Positions 43,901 to 52,761 are shown, counted from the stretch's first letter. The stretch: 64,000 bases of DNA from Mesorhizobium australicum (GCF_900177325.1 NZ_FXBL01000004.1:4154001-4218000), one strand, 5' to 3'. Numbers and translations are program-made. The notes: generated by a model not told the origin, from the sequence alone.

Positions 43901-46463
43901 TCTCCGCGCTCTTCGGCGTCAGGCCGTGAATGATGTCGAAGGTCGGCCCAATGAACAGGGCTATGACGAGCAGCGCCATCCACTGCGAGGCGATCGTGAA
44001 CGGCATCAGAGCCCAGGCGGCCACCGCGGCCATGATCCAGAAGATCGGCGTGAGCGTGCGACGCAGGTTGTCGATCATCTTCCAGCGCGAGACGCCGCTG
44101 ATGCCCGCGCGCAGGTCGAAGATGAACGGCAGCAACTGCCAGTCGCCCCGCGCCCAGCGATGGTGACGCGACGCATCGACCGGATAATGCGCTGGATAAT
44201 CCTCGACGACCTCGACGTCGGTTGCCAGCGCGGCGCGCGCGAAAGCGCCTTCGAGGAGATCGTGGCTGAGCACGGCGTTCTCGGCAATGCGGTCCTTCAG
44301 CGCCGCGATCATGGCGTCGACGTGGTAGAGGCCCTTGCCCGTGAACGTGCCCTCGCCGAATACGTCCTGATAGAGGTCGGACACGGCGAAGACATAGGGG
44401 TCGAGGCCGCGATTGGCCGAGAAGACCCGCTGGAAGAACGAGGACTCCTCGCCCGAGGTGAGCGACGGCGTGACGCGGGGTTGGAGGATGCCATAGCCGC
44501 GCACGACCTTGCGGCCGGCCACGTCAACGACAGGCCTGTTCAGCGGATGCGCCATCTTGCCGGCCATCTTGGTGGCGGCATCGCGCGTCATCCGTGTGTC
44601 GGCGTCGAGCGTCAGAACATGGACGACGTCGGGCGGCAGCGGATGGTCGAGCGGCAGGAAGGTCGTATCCGGATCGCCGCGCAGGAGGAGGTTGAGCTCG
44701 TCCAGCTTGCCTCGCTTGCGCTCCCAGCCCATCCAAACGCCTTCCGCCTCGTTGTAGAGACGGCGGCGATGCAGCAGGTGGAAGCGCTTCGCCACGCCCT
44801 CGGGATAGCGCTCGTTGAGCTGGGCGATCTGGGCGCGCGCATGGGCGAGCAGTTCGAGATCCTGGTCCGACTGCTCGAAGCGACTGTCCGGCCAGTCGGT
44901 CAGAAGCGCGAAGTAGAGCTCGCCCCGCATGTTGGCGAGGTGGTGCACCTCGATGCGGTTGATCAGTTCCTCCACGTCGCCGCGCGAACCGATCAGGGCC
45001 GGGACGACGACCAGCGTGCGCGCCTCGGCCGGCACGCCGTCTCGGTATTCGTAGCCGACGAGCCGGGTCGGTTTCATGAAGACCAGCATCAGCGTGTTGA
45101 AGAGCGCCACCGCGCCTTCCATCGCCGGGAAGGCGAACAGGACCAGGAGCAGCGCCGTCCATTCGCCGGACAGCCCGGCCGCCCGCGTCACGGTCCAGGC
45201 GGTCAGGATGAACAGCGCGGTCAGCACCGCGACCGGCGCGGCGATGGAAAGCCAGCCGCCGCGACGCAGCGTCCGCATCAGCCGTTCCATCGGCTTGGGC
45301 CGATAGCCTATGGCGCGTTCGAGCTCGCCGCGGCGCGGTCCCGCGAGAAAGAAGCCGATGTCGGATTCGTCCGATCCATCGGCCGCAGCCGCCATCTGCA
45401 GCGCCTTCTCCGTCACGTCGTGCTCGGTAAGGCGTGAGCGTCGGGCCATGTCCTCGATGGAGGTGCGGTACTGGTCGCGCGAGGCGAAGTCGAGGTCCGA
45501 GAAGTTCGACCCATCGCGCAGCATGGCGTCGATCAGGCTGACGCCCTCGAACCAGCTGGTCCAGTCAACGTCGTTGACGGTCCTGAAGCCGCGGATGATG
45601 TTGCCGGTGGTGACGTTGCCGCTGGCGAGCGTCCGGTGCTCGGTGCGCGTGATCTCCTCGGCGTCGGAGCCGTGTTTCTCGAGCTCCCGCTCCAGCCATT
45701 GCAGGGCGGTGCCGGCGCTGCGCGAGCCGTCGCGCAGGCGATAGAGCAGTTGCGTGGCAAAGGAGGCGTCGCTGGCGTGCGCGGTGTAGCCGCTCAGCAG
45801 CGCTTCCTGGGCCGCCGGGTCGGCCTGCTGCGCCAGCTGGTCGGCGGTCTGGTTCGCGGTCCGCCGCATCAGCCGCGCGCGATCCACCCGCACCGCCAGC
45901 CGGCGAAGGTTTTCCGCCAGGACGAAGCGGACGAAGGAGGGCAGCGCCCAGATCTCGCCGATCCGCAGCGGCTCCACCGACTGGTAGCCTTTCACCAAAG
46001 CGCGCAGCGTGTCGGGCGAGATCGTGCTGTCGGTATGGCCGACATAGGCCCAGGCGATGAGGAGCGTGCGCGGCACCGACGCGCCGTTGGGCAGCTTCAC
46101 GGTCGGCAGTTCGCGGTAGAAACGCTTCGGCAGGTCGCGGCGCACCTGCACGATGCTTTCCTCGACGAGGTAATTGTTGTCGAGCAGCCACTGCGCCGCC
46201 GGCGTGATGGTCTCGCCTCGCGCCTGGGCGGCGTTGGTGTCGTTGTAAACCGCGAGGATGCGGGCGGCGTCCTCCTTGATCCGCGCATGGAAGTCGCCCT
46301 CCCCCAGACCCGGGAAGTTCGGGATGCGTCCAGACGCGAGGTCGGCACCCAACCGGCCGAGCCGCTCTTCCTGAAAGAAGTCGTACCGGATCGGCTGTTC
46401 GGCTTTCGGCGGCAGGGGATGCACATCCGGGTCGGTCCGGAGTGACTTCACAGAGGCGTTCAT
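37980..46463 (-). CDS. ndvB: cyclic beta-1,2-glucan synthase NdvB/ChvB
   Basis: Very large inner-membrane enzyme, 2827 residues, that initiates, elongates, trims and cyclises beta-1,2-glucan, an osmoregulated periplasmic glucan needed for plant or animal host interaction in Rhizobium, Agrobacterium and Brucella. Layout: cytoplasmic N-terminal region (about 1-410); membrane segments near 415-470 and 810-1010; between them the glycosyltransferase domain with the DAD motif in VLTLDADTRM; then two large carbohydrate-processing regions, the last (about 2000-2800) resembling family 94 glycoside phosphorylases (GGDWNDGMNRVG, GGQYTHAAAWFV, YTGSAGWLYRTAVEGILG). Start taken at the ATG 46463; a TTG one codon earlier is possible. 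The frame is intact throughout. Confidence 0.96.
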   Translation of the reverse strand: MNASVKSLRTDPDVHPLPPKAEQPIRYDFFQEERLGRLGADLASGRIPNFPGLGEGDFHARIKEDAARILAVYNDTNAAQARGETITPAAQWLLDNNYLVEESIVQVRRDLPKRFYRELPTVKLPNGASVPRTLLIAWAYVGHTDSTISPDTLRALVKGYQSVEPLRIGEIWALPSFVRFVLAENLRRLAVRVDRARLMRRTANQTADQLAQQADPAAQEALLSGYTAHASDASFATQLLYRLRDGSRSAGTALQWLERELEKHGSDAEEITRTEHRTLASGNVTTGNIIRGFRTVNDVDWTSWFEGVSLIDAMLRDGSNFSDLDFASRDQYRTSIEDMARRSRLTEHDVTEKALQMAAAADGSDESDIGFFLAGPRRGELERAIGYRPKPMERLMRTLRRGGWLSIAAPVAVLTALFILTAWTVTRAAGLSGEWTALLLVLFAFPAMEGAVALFNTLMLVFMKPTRLVGYEYRDGVPAEARTLVVVPALIGSRGDVEELINRIEVHHLANMRGELYFALLTDWPDSRFEQSDQDLELLAHARAQIAQLNERYPEGVAKRFHLLHRRRLYNEAEGVWMGWERKRGKLDELNLLLRGDPDTTFLPLDHPLPPDVVHVLTLDADTRMTRDAATKMAGKMAHPLNRPVVDVAGRKVVRGYGILQPRVTPSLTSGEESSFFQRVFSANRGLDPYVFAVSDLYQDVFGEGTFTGKGLYHVDAMIAALKDRIAENAVLSHDLLEGAFARAALATDVEVVEDYPAHYPVDASRHHRWARGDWQLLPFIFDLRAGISGVSRWKMIDNLRRTLTPIFWIMAAVAAWALMPFTIASQWMALLVIALFIGPTFDIIHGLTPKSAENTLRGHFAAFVRDFVFASAQVALKIVLIAHSAWMMGDAILRTLHRMFVSRRNLLEWRTASQVQKSQSQGIAPYYRLMFGSVVIGVASVVIAAFGGTTGFYLALAYAVIWIAAPAIAWLVSRSAEIEDQIEVTQSDREKLRRVARRTWLYFETFVTAEHNFLPPDNFQETPHPVEAPRTSPTNIGMYLLSTIAARDFGWISLNDAADRVAATLDTVDKLDKDRGHLYNWYDTRTLNPLYPRYISSVDSGNFAGHLIAVARAFEEWAEAPAAYLQGDLEGVLDTTGMFDLTLSALPDDRRQIRPVRQRLAERVTGMRRAVESIRNEPETAAIRTLNLAVNAAEILKLARALHEETGTAGSDLLVTWAAKLQAVCEAHIADAHFEEAKLAALRARLSEISRRARTIAFKMEFSFLLRQDRKLLSIGYRVDDRQLDESCYDLLASEARLASLFAIAKGDVPTEHWFRLGRPIVEIGFRGALISWSGSMFEYLMPPLVMNEPPGSILEQTSRQVIKRQIAYGRSKGIPWGVSEAAYNARDREMTYQYTNFGVPGLGLKRGLGQNVVIAPYATVLASQFMPHVAVDNLDRLASIGAVGRYGFYDAVDFTPTRVPEGHECAVVRNYYAHHQGMCIVAISNVIHEGRMRERFHADPVIEAAELLLQEKAPRDIPITTVRSEAPERSKLDQVDETPDIRKIADPIRAPKATNVLSNGTYSLMLSSTGAGYARLGDLSITRWQPDPVEDRAGSFIFLRDVESGEWWSATGEPKAAVEETSEVIFSDDKSTFLKTVGNLRSEVECIVASEADGEGRQVTIFNHSGSERVIEVTSFAELALAPEASDSAHPAFSKMFVKTEIDSARGVIFAERRKRAPSDKGIAAAHFLTIGASHTGETEAETDRRAFIGRGRDIRNPAAFDDGARLGGGQGFVLDPIFSLRRRIRIPAHKKVSVTFWTIAAADRAQLEEAIGRIDHPESFARQSMHAWTRSQVQTRHVGFSLADAANVQKLARYLLYPHPALRAAPETIATGMGSQAALWPMSISGDFPIFALRIADVADIEIVAKALRVQEYLRARGLLVDLVVVNEQSSSYVQDLQNAIDWLCENARHRGTELGPRQHIFAVRRDLMDERSYRTLIASALIVLHTRNGKIEDQIDRAEAEQLAAPQPPALPASPPARADRAPAVTSDGLEFWNGYGGFADGGRTYVVRLAAGRATPQPWINVIANPGFGFHVSAEGSTFTWSRNSRDFQLTPWTNDPVTNRPGEGLYIRDLDGGSVLSPFACLAPDAGARYEARHGQGVSVFSARTDELSVRAEMLVDPSEPVKVTRLRVTNRGDATKRLRVYGYAEWVLGTSRSRTAPMIVPSHDAETGALLARNAYSLDYGDRFAFLASDIAPSHRTSDRLEFLGQAGSVIQPAAVASGSALSGKVEPGFDGCAALARDIELAPGMSFDMLWLMGDATSEEEAVSLVKRHRALSFDQRLAENEASWRGFLDTVQVETPDPALDAMVNHWLPYQALACRIRARAGFYQASGAFGFRDQLQDTMALLLHDPELARSQILNAASRQFPDGDVQHWWLPRTGAGVRTMISDDVVWLGYAAAHFIKVTGDASILDQELPFILGDPLKPGEHDSFFTPEVSKEKASVYEHAARALDLAITRTAETGLPLILGGDWNDGMNRVGEGGKGDSVWLGWFLLKTLNDFAPFAQKRGDSARSERWLAHAARLKQALEGSGWDGEWYRRGSFDDGTPLGSHLADECQIDSIAQSWSVLSGQGDAERARLAMASARERLVEPEIGIIRLFKPPFDRTDKEPGYIKAYPPGVRENGGQYTHAAAWFVLALAELGLGDEAHNGFRMLNPVNHALDADAAERYRVEPYVVAADIYSEGPLAGRGGWTWYTGSAGWLYRTAVEGILGLKREGDRLVVKPSLPSGWNGFAATLKLDGRTIRIRVVAEEEAGISVNGRASDHIPLTEDAEVVVKVVRPR

Positions 46464-46945
46464 CAAGCGAAAATCCAGGTGGCGAACGTCACATCGGCAG
46501 GTCAGACAAGCGCCGGCCGGGCGCGCCTAAAATCGTTTAGAAAGCGATCCGTTCCGTTGCAATACGCCGCTCCTCACAAATGAGCATTCTTTGTTTCAAT
46601 CGTATCACGACGATGGAACCAATGCCGCAGTCGCGCGTTCGTGGGTCCGGGACAGCAGGTCTGCCGTCTCGGAGGCGGTGGCTGTCCTGCTGGTCTGCGG
46701 CATGTTGTCCGGCAAAACCGGGGACGCAAGAAAAAGGGGATCGAGATCGACGCGGAGCGATCGCAATCCGCTCGATATTCCAACGGTTCGAACCATTTCC
46801 ATTCACAGACCCGTGATCACGCAGCATTACAATCGCGGCACGAGATTTGTAGTCGATTTCGGAACGTCTGCCATGTTTGGCCCATTGTCTGCCGACATGC
46901 CTCTCTACATGGTGCGATGCACAAAGCCTCGGGTGGAGTAAACGA
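46464..46945. other. 482-bp divergent region between ndvB and ndvA
   Basis: No gene is supported. One plus-strand frame (46591-46941) is open for 116 codons but lacks family features, a good ribosome site and GC-rich third positions. The stretch is less GC-rich than its neighbours and must contain the ndvA promoter and probably the ndvB promoter. I could not pick convincing -35/-10 pairs. Confidence 0.5.
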
Positions 46946-48718
46946 GTGACACTGCTGGAAGTTTATTGGCGGGCGTTGAACTATCTTGCCCCCAAAGGCA
47001 GGAGCGTGCTGCTTGTCTGCTGCTCCAACATCGTTCTTGCGATGGTCGTGATCGCCGAGCCGATCCTCTTCGGACGGATCATCGATGCGATCGCCGACAA
47101 GCAGGACGTGGTGCCGACCCTGATGCTATGGGCGGGCCTCGGCCTTTTTAACATCGTCGCTTATGTGCTCGTCGCCCGCCAGGCCGATCGTCTGGCACAC
47201 CGCATGCGCGTCGAAGTGCTCACCCGCTCCTTTTCGAACGTCATGACGATGCCGCTGTCGTGGCACTACGAGCGCGGCACGTCGAACGTGCTGCACACGC
47301 TGATCCGCGCCGTCGATACCCTGTTCGGGCTGTGGCTTGAATTCATGCGCCAGCACCTGACGACGGCGGTCTCGCTGATCCTCCTCATCCCGACGGCGAT
47401 CGCGGTCGACTACCGCCTGTCGCTGGTACTGATCGTGCTCGGCGTGATGTATTTCGCCATCGGCCGCTTCGTGATGCGCCGCACCGAGCAGAACCAGAAG
47501 GCCGTCGAGGCGCACCACCACAAGGTGTTCGCCCATGTCAGCGATTCCGTCAGCAACGTCGCGCTGCTGCAGAGCTACAACCGCGTCTCGCAGGAGACGC
47601 AGTCGCTGCGCGTCTTTGTCGACCGTCTGATCAAGGCGCAGTATCCGGTACTCGACTGGTGGGCGCTGGCCTCGGCCATGCACCGCGTCGCGTCGACCAT
47701 CTCGATGATGGTGGTGATGATCATCGGAGCCTTCCTCGTCTCCAGGGGCGAGCTCCGCGTCGGCGACATCGTCGCCTTTACCGGCTTCGCCTCGCTGCTG
47801 ATCAGCCGTCTCGACCAGATCTCGGCCTTCGTGAATCAGATCTTCGAAAGCCGCGTGCGGCTTGAGGACTTCTATCGCCTCGAAGACGCGACCGAGATGC
47901 GCAAGGAGCCCGACGGCATCGACGCGCTCGGCCACGTCGCCGGTCATGTCCGCTTCGACAATGTCAGCTTCGCCTTCCCGAACGCGGCCCGCGGCGTGTC
48001 CAACGTCTCCTTCGCCGTGGAGCCGGGCAAGACGGTGGCCATCGTCGGCCCGACGGGCGCGGGCAAGACGACCCTGATCAACCTCCTGCAGCGCGTCTAC
48101 GATCCGCAGGAAGGCTCGATCTTCATCGACGGCGTCGACACCCGCCGCGTCACCCGCGCCTCGCTGCGCAGCTCGATCGCGACGGTTTTCCAGGATTCGG
48201 GCCTGCTTAACCGAACGATCGAGGAGAACATCCGCGTCGGCCGCGCCAACGCGTCGAACGACGACGTGCACGAGGCGGCGTGCGCCGCCTCCGCGCACGA
48301 GTTCATCCTCGGCAAGACCGACGGCTACGACACGCTGGTCGGCGAACGCGGCGGGCAGCTCTCGGGCGGCGAGCGCCAGCGCATCGCGATCGCGCGCGCC
48401 ATCCTCAAGGACGCGCCGATCCTCGTCCTCGACGAGGCGACCAGCGCGCTCGACGTTGAGACCGAGGAACGGGTCCGCGCCGCCGTCGACGACCTGCGCC
48501 GCAACCGCACCACCTTCATCATCGCGCACCGCCTCTCGACCGTGCGCGACGCCGATCTCGTGCTCTTCATGGACGAGGGCCGGATCGTCGAGCAGGGCTC
48601 GTTCGACGACCTCGCCGCGCGCGACGGGCGCTTTGCCGCGCTGCTCAAGGCCGGCAGCCTGATCGCCGACCGCAAGCCGGCAGGCGTCGTGGTGCCCTTC
48701 GAGTTCCAGGCCGCCTGA
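46946..48718 (+). CDS. ndvA: cyclic beta-1,2-glucan exporter NdvA/ChvA
   Basis: ABC half-transporter of 590 residues that moves cyclic beta-1,2-glucan across the inner membrane. Six membrane helices (about 15-290) are fused to an ATPase domain with Walker [10 protein letters not shown], signature [15 protein letters not shown], Walker [14 protein letters not shown] and the H-loop [10 protein letters not shown] chose the GTG at 46946, with GGAG at good spacing and the N-terminus [15 protein letters not shown] typical of NdvA; the upstream open frame encodes nothing family-like. A GC hairpin without T-tract follows at 48735-48754. Divergent from ndvB, its functional partner. Confidence 0.94.
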   Translation: MTLLEVYWRALNYLAPKGRSVLLVCCSNIVLAMVVIAEPILFGRIIDAIADKQDVVPTLMLWAGLGLFNIVAYVLVARQADRLAHRMRVEVLTRSFSNVMTMPLSWHYERGTSNVLHTLIRAVDTLFGLWLEFMRQHLTTAVSLILLIPTAIAVDYRLSLVLIVLGVMYFAIGRFVMRRTEQNQKAVEAHHHKVFAHVSDSVSNVALLQSYNRVSQETQSLRVFVDRLIKAQYPVLDWWALASAMHRVASTISMMVVMIIGAFLVSRGELRVGDIVAFTGFASLLISRLDQISAFVNQIFESRVRLEDFYRLEDATEMRKEPDGIDALGHVAGHVRFDNVSFAFPNAARGVSNVSFAVEPGKTVAIVGPTGAGKTTLINLLQRVYDPQEGSIFIDGVDTRRVTRASLRSSIATVFQDSGLLNRTIEENIRVGRANASNDDVHEAACAASAHEFILGKTDGYDTLVGERGGQLSGGERQRIAIARAILKDAPILVLDEATSALDVETEERVRAAVDDLRRNRTTFIIAHRLSTVRDADLVLFMDEGRIVEQGSFDDLAARDGRFAALLKAGSLIADRKPAGVVVPFEFQAA

Positions 48719-48837
48719 GTTCCAGAAGGCATCTCGGCGGGACGCTTCCCGCCGATTGCATTCGGCTCCACGATCGATCACCTTCCGATGGAACGGCGTC
48801 GCCGACGAGGCGGCACCCATACGGGGACGATTCGTCA

Positions 48838-49896
48838 ATGGATTGGAACAAGCAACGGCTCGACGAACTGCGCGCCAGATATGGCGCGGACAAGGGCGGC
48901 GAGATCCGCGATCCTGCCTTCCGCAAGGTGGCGGAGAAGATCTTCGACAGCCGCGGCACGCGGCTGGCGCCCTATGCCGGCGTGCCGACCTTCCTCGCAG
49001 CCCCCTACCTTTCCCTCGACCCCCAGGCGCCCGACTTCGGCGACCTGCAGGTGGCGATGCTTGGCGTGCCGATGGATCTCGGCGTAACCAACCGCAACGG
49101 CTCCCGCTTCGGCCCCCGCGCACTGCGCACGATCGAGCGGATCGGCCCCTACAACCACGTGCTGAAATGCGCCCCGACGCATGAGCTGCGGGTCGCCGAC
49201 ATCGGCGACGTGCCGTTCCGCAGCCGCTACCTGCTGGAGCAGAGCCATGAGGACATCGAGCACCACGTGGCGAGGATCGTCGGCGCCGGCGTGATCCCGC
49301 TATCGGTCGGCGGCGACCATTCGATCAGCCATCCGATCCTCAAGGCCGTCGGCAGGGACCGCCCGGTCGGCATGATCCATATTGACGCGCATTGCGACAC
49401 GGGCGGGCCGTTCGACGGCACCAAATTCCATCATGGCGGCCCGTTCCGTAACGCAGTGCTCGACGGCGTGCTCGACCCGACCCGCACGATCCAGATCGGC
49501 ATACGCGGGCCGGCGGAATATCTGTGGGAGTTCAGCTACGAATCCGGAATGAGCGTGATCCATGCGGAGGAGATCGCGGCGATGGGAGTGCCGGCGGTAA
49601 TCCGCAGGGCGCTGGAGGTCGTCGGCGACGGCCCGACCTACCTCTCCTTCGACATCGACAGCCTGGACCCGGCCTTCGCGCCGGGCACTGGGACGCCGGA
49701 GGTCGGCGGGCTTACGACGCGCGAGGTGCTGGAACTGCTGCGCGGGCTGAAGGGCGTGAATCTCGTCGGCGGCGACGTGGTCGAGGTCGCGCCGCAATAC
49801 GACGCAACCAGCAACACGGCGCAGGCCGGCGCGCAGGTGCTGTTCGAGATCCTGAGCCTGATGGTGTTCAGTCCATCGGTCGGAGGCGCGGCGTAA
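48838..49896 (+). CDS. speB: agmatinase / ureohydrolase family protein
   Basis: Binuclear manganese ureohydrolase, 352 residues. All metal motifs are present: GGDHS (H161), DAHCD (D183, H185, D187) and DIDSLDP (D272, D274). Agmatinase converts agmatine to putrescine and urea; guanidinobutyrase, guanidinopropionase or arginase are close alternatives that these motifs do not separate. The N-terminal 65 residues before the domain are longer than in E. coli SpeB, as in many rhizobial members. It converges on an ABC importer gene set that may carry polyamines or another amine. Symbol is tentative. Confidence 0.78.
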   Translation: MDWNKQRLDELRARYGADKGGEIRDPAFRKVAEKIFDSRGTRLAPYAGVPTFLAAPYLSLDPQAPDFGDLQVAMLGVPMDLGVTNRNGSRFGPRALRTIERIGPYNHVLKCAPTHELRVADIGDVPFRSRYLLEQSHEDIEHHVARIVGAGVIPLSVGGDHSISHPILKAVGRDRPVGMIHIDAHCDTGGPFDGTKFHHGGPFRNAVLDGVLDPTRTIQIGIRGPAEYLWEFSYESGMSVIHAEEIAAMGVPAVIRRALEVVGDGPTYLSFDIDSLDPAFAPGTGTPEVGGLTTREVLELLRGLKGVNLVGGDVVEVAPQYDATSNTAQAGAQVLFEILSLMVFSPSVGGAA

Positions 49897-49904
49897 CTTT
49901 CGCG

Positions 49905-49965
49905 GCCTCTCCCTTCTCCCCGTTCACCGGGAGAAGTGCCCGAAAGAGGCGGTTGACGGGCGCTC
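49905..49965. repeat. Rhizobiales small palindromic intergenic repeat (degenerate copy)
   Basis: CTTCTCCC (49913-49920) pairs with GGGAGAAG (49929-49936) around CGTTCACC. The segment CTCCCTTCTCCCCGTTCACC followed by GAGAAGTGCCCGAAAG resembles a short palindromic element I recognise from many intergenic regions of Mesorhizobium-like genomes. It sits between the convergent stops of speB and the ABC ATPase gene, where such elements are often found. Confidence 0.55.
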
Positions 49966-49986
49966 TGCCTGTTCCGGCGAACCCGC

Positions 49987-51054
49987 CTACGCGTCCAGCA
50001 CCAGCAGGTCCGCCGGCGAGAAATGGACCGTGGTCTGGTCGCCGGGCGCAGGCGGTGGAGATGCGGGGTTGTTGAAGGTGTCGAAGGACAGCTTGTTGCT
50101 TGCGGCGTCCGCATTGATGCGGATGACCGAGCCGAGGAAGTTGACCGCGGTGATGGTGCAGGGGATGGCGACGGCGCGGGCGCCCTCCTTCGCCATCGAG
50201 ATCGCCTCCGGCCGCAGCGCCAGCGCCACCTTGTCGCCGGGCTTCGCGCCGCCGAGACCGCGGCCGAGCGCCACCGGCACGCCGCCGACCTCGACCGCGC
50301 CGGAGGCCGCATCCTTGACCACCGCCTCGATGACGTTGAGCGTGCCGACGAAGCCCGCGACGAAGCGCGTGGCGGGCCGGTTGTAGACCTCGAAGGGCGC
50401 GCCGACCTGGTCGGCGCGGCCGGCATTCATGACGACGATGCGGTCCGACATCGACATCGCCTCTTCCTGGTCGTGCGTGACGAAGATGGTGGTGATGCCG
50501 AGATCGCGCTGGATGGCGCGGATTTCGTCGCGCAGCGACACGCGCACCTTGGCGTCGAGCGCCGACAGCGGCTCGTCGAGGAGAAGCAGGCGCGGCTTGG
50601 GCGCGATCGCACGCGCCAGCGCCACGCGCTGCTGCTGGCCGCCGGAGAGCTGATAAGGATAGCGCGCGCCGAACTCGCCGAGCTTGATCAACCCGAGCAT
50701 CTCGCCGACACGCGCGTCGATCTCTGCCCTCGGCCGGCCGGCGACCCTGAGCCCGAAGCCGATGTTCTGCGCCACCGTCATGTTGGGGAACAGCGCATAG
50801 GCCTGGAACACCATGCCGATGTTGCGCTGGTTGGGCTTCAGCCCCGTCACATCCTTGCCGCCGACGACGATGCGGCCGTCGGTCGGCTGCTCGAAGCCGG
50901 CCACGATGCGCAGCATGGTCGTCTTGCCGCAGCCGGAGGGCCCGAGGAAGGAGATGAACTCGCCCTTGTCGACGTCGAGGTTGAAGTCCTGGACGACCGT
51001 CGTCGCCCCGAAGGACTTCCGCACATGCTGGATCGAGAGGAACGGTTCCGACAT
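49987..51054 (-). CDS. ABC transporter ATP-binding protein, PotA-type
   Basis: Importer ATPase of 355 residues of the polyamine/iron/sulfate group. Walker A GPSGCGKTT, signature [15 protein letters not shown], Walker B LLLDEPLSALD and the H-loop VTHDQEEA are complete; a C-terminal regulatory beta-barrel (TOBE, about 265-350) follows. It is last in its operon after binding protein and two permeases. Polyamine import is suggested by the facing agmatinase-type gene, but iron(III) or 2-aminoethylphosphonate transporters have the same design. Confidence 0.88.
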   Translation of the reverse strand: MSEPFLSIQHVRKSFGATTVVQDFNLDVDKGEFISFLGPSGCGKTTMLRIVAGFEQPTDGRIVVGGKDVTGLKPNQRNIGMVFQAYALFPNMTVAQNIGFGLRVAGRPRAEIDARVGEMLGLIKLGEFGARYPYQLSGGQQQRVALARAIAPKPRLLLLDEPLSALDAKVRVSLRDEIRAIQRDLGITTIFVTHDQEEAMSMSDRIVVMNAGRADQVGAPFEVYNRPATRFVAGFVGTLNVIEAVVKDAASGAVEVGGVPVALGRGLGGAKPGDKVALALRPEAISMAKEGARAVAIPCTITAVNFLGSVIRINADAASNKLSFDTFNNPASPPPAPGDQTTVHFSPADLLVLDA

Positions 51055-51066
51055 GGGTTCTTCCGG

Positions 51067-51852
51067 TTAGTGGGGCTGGGCCGGCGCTTTGGGAGCGAAG
51101 CGCGACACGACCTGGATCAGGGCCATGCAGCCCCACGTGATGGCGAAGGCGATGACGGCGAGCGCGGCGGGCTCGTAGGCGCGGTTGGCGCCGAGGAGCT
51201 GCATGAACGGGCCGAAAGCGGGGCGGTTGAGAAGCGCTGCCATCGTGAACTCGCCGATGACGATCGCGAAGGTGAGGAACGCGCCGGACAGAACGGCCAC
51301 CAGAACGTTGGGCAGGATGATGCGGGCGAGGATCGTCACCCACCCGGCGCCCAGTGACTGCGCCGCCTCGGTCAGCGTCGCGACGTCGATGGTGCGCAGG
51401 CCGGTATCGACGGCGCGATACATGTAGGGCAGCGCCAGTGTCGCATAGCCGAACATCAGGAGGATGTTGGTGCCGAGCGTGGAGCCGGTGAGCGGCAGGA
51501 AGCTCGACGTGTTGTAGAGCCGGATGTAGCCGAAGACGATGACGATGGCCGGGATGACCAGCGGCAGAAGCGTGATGAACTCGATATAGGGCCTGAGGCC
51601 GGGCAGCCTGAGCCGCACCCAGTAGGCCGTGGGCACGATGAGCAGCACGCCGAAGATGATGGTGGCCACCGCCATGCCCACCGAATAGAGGAACGTCTCC
51701 TGGAAGCGCGGGTCGGCCAGCACGCGGGCATAGGCGTCGAAGGAGTAGACGCCGCGGCGCATCTTGAGCGAGAACTCGGTCATGCCGACCAGCGGCAGGA
51801 TGAAGTAGACGATGCCGGCAATCAGCGCGGCCCAGGCCCAGAACTTTCTCAT
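51067..51852 (-). CDS. ABC transporter permease, PotC-type
   Basis: Inner-membrane permease of 261 residues with six hydrophobic helices. The coupling loop LTEAAQSLGAGWVTILARIILP is the EAA motif. The ATG at 51852 overlaps the stop of the other permease by 4 bp (ATGA); the frame is open further into that gene but the extension is not a permease. It works with the PotB-type permease encoded upstream. Confidence 0.88.
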   Translation of the reverse strand: MRKFWAWAALIAGIVYFILPLVGMTEFSLKMRRGVYSFDAYARVLADPRFQETFLYSVGMAVATIIFGVLLIVPTAYWVRLRLPGLRPYIEFITLLPLVIPAIVIVFGYIRLYNTSSFLPLTGSTLGTNILLMFGYATLALPYMYRAVDTGLRTIDVATLTEAAQSLGAGWVTILARIILPNVLVAVLSGAFLTFAIVIGEFTMAALLNRPAFGPFMQLLGANRAYEPAALAVIAFAITWGCMALIQVVSRFAPKAPAQPH

Positions 51853-52736
51853 TTGAGCCAGCGCTCCGAGCGCGCCCTGAGCCAGATGTAGATCGTGTTG
51901 GCGATGCCGGTGACGACGATCATGCCGAAGGCGAGCGCATAGCCGAGATGCGGGTCGCCGAGCACGTCGCCGCGGATCTGGGCGAAGAGCAGGATCGGCA
52001 CGATCGACAGCGACGAGCCGGTGAGCGCGATGGCCGTGGCGACGGCGCCGAAGGCGTTGGCGAAGAGCAGCGCCAGCGTGCCGAGCAGCGACGGGAACAG
52101 GATCGGCAGCGCGATCATCGTCCAGTACTGCCGGCCGGTGGCGCCGAGGATGCTCGCCGCCTCGCGCCATTCGCGCTTCAGCCCGTCCAGCGCCGGCGTG
52201 ATGATCAGGATCATCAGCGGAATCTGGAAGAACAGATAGGTGATCGTCAGGCCCCAGAAGGACAGGATATTGAAGCCCATCGCCCTGAGGTCGATGCCGA
52301 GATTGGTGCGCAGGAAGACCGTGACGAGGCCGATCGGACCCAGCGTCGCGATGAAGGCGAAGGCGAGCGGCACGCCGGCAAAGTTGGAGGCGACGCCGGA
52401 AAAGGTCAGCAGCGGCGAACGCACCCATTGCGGCAGGCCGCCGAGCACGACGGCCGCGGCCATGGCGAAGCCGACGAGGCAGCCGAGGATGGCCGAGGCG
52501 AGGCTGATGCGGATGGAAATCCAGTAGGCCGCCATGATCGACGGCGTGAACAGGCCCTGGACGTTCTTGAGCGTGAACTCGCCGGCAGGCGTCTGGAAGG
52601 CCCCGATCACGATGTTCATCGTCGGCAGGATCAGGAAAAGAAGCGCGAAGAGCAGGAACGGCGCAACGCCCAGCCAGTCGAGCGGCAGCCTGAAACGGGT
52701 ACTGGCGGGCTGCGCGGCGGGTGCGCTGGGCGGCAT
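51849..52736 (-). CDS. ABC transporter permease, PotB-type
   Basis: Permease of 295 residues with about six helices, starting with a short Pro/Ala-rich cytoplasmic tail. The EAA loop is REAASILGATGRQYWTMIALP. Separated from the binding-protein gene by 69 bp that contain a 12-bp hairpin. It pairs with the PotC-type permease. Confidence 0.88.
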   Translation of the reverse strand: MPPSAPAAQPASTRFRLPLDWLGVAPFLLFALLFLILPTMNIVIGAFQTPAGEFTLKNVQGLFTPSIMAAYWISIRISLASAILGCLVGFAMAAAVVLGGLPQWVRSPLLTFSGVASNFAGVPLAFAFIATLGPIGLVTVFLRTNLGIDLRAMGFNILSFWGLTITYLFFQIPLMILIITPALDGLKREWREAASILGATGRQYWTMIALPILFPSLLGTLALLFANAFGAVATAIALTGSSLSIVPILLFAQIRGDVLGDPHLGYALAFGMIVVTGIANTIYIWLRARSERWLK

Positions 52737-52761
52737 CTGGGTTTCGCTTCGCGGGAGGAGC

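Noticed and set aside
40878..45437. Very long plus-strand open frames inside ndvB
   Set aside because: Composition artefact of high GC third positions; ndvB itself is intact and matches its family along the whole length.
46700..46760. c-di-GMP riboswitch-like words (GGCAAAACC and GGACGCAAG)
   Set aside because: The two words are only a few bases apart, the paired stems of the GEMM fold cannot be formed, and there is no suitable receptor-tetraloop arrangement.
46591..46941. 116-codon plus-strand open frame between ndvB and ndvA
   Set aside because: No ribosome site, no family resemblance, mixed codon use, and it ends 5 bp before the ndvA start; kept only as part of the intergenic description.
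48735..48754. Intrinsic terminator after ndvA
   Set aside because: The CGGCGGG/CCCGCCG stem is real but lacks a following T-run, so it is mentioned only under ndvA.
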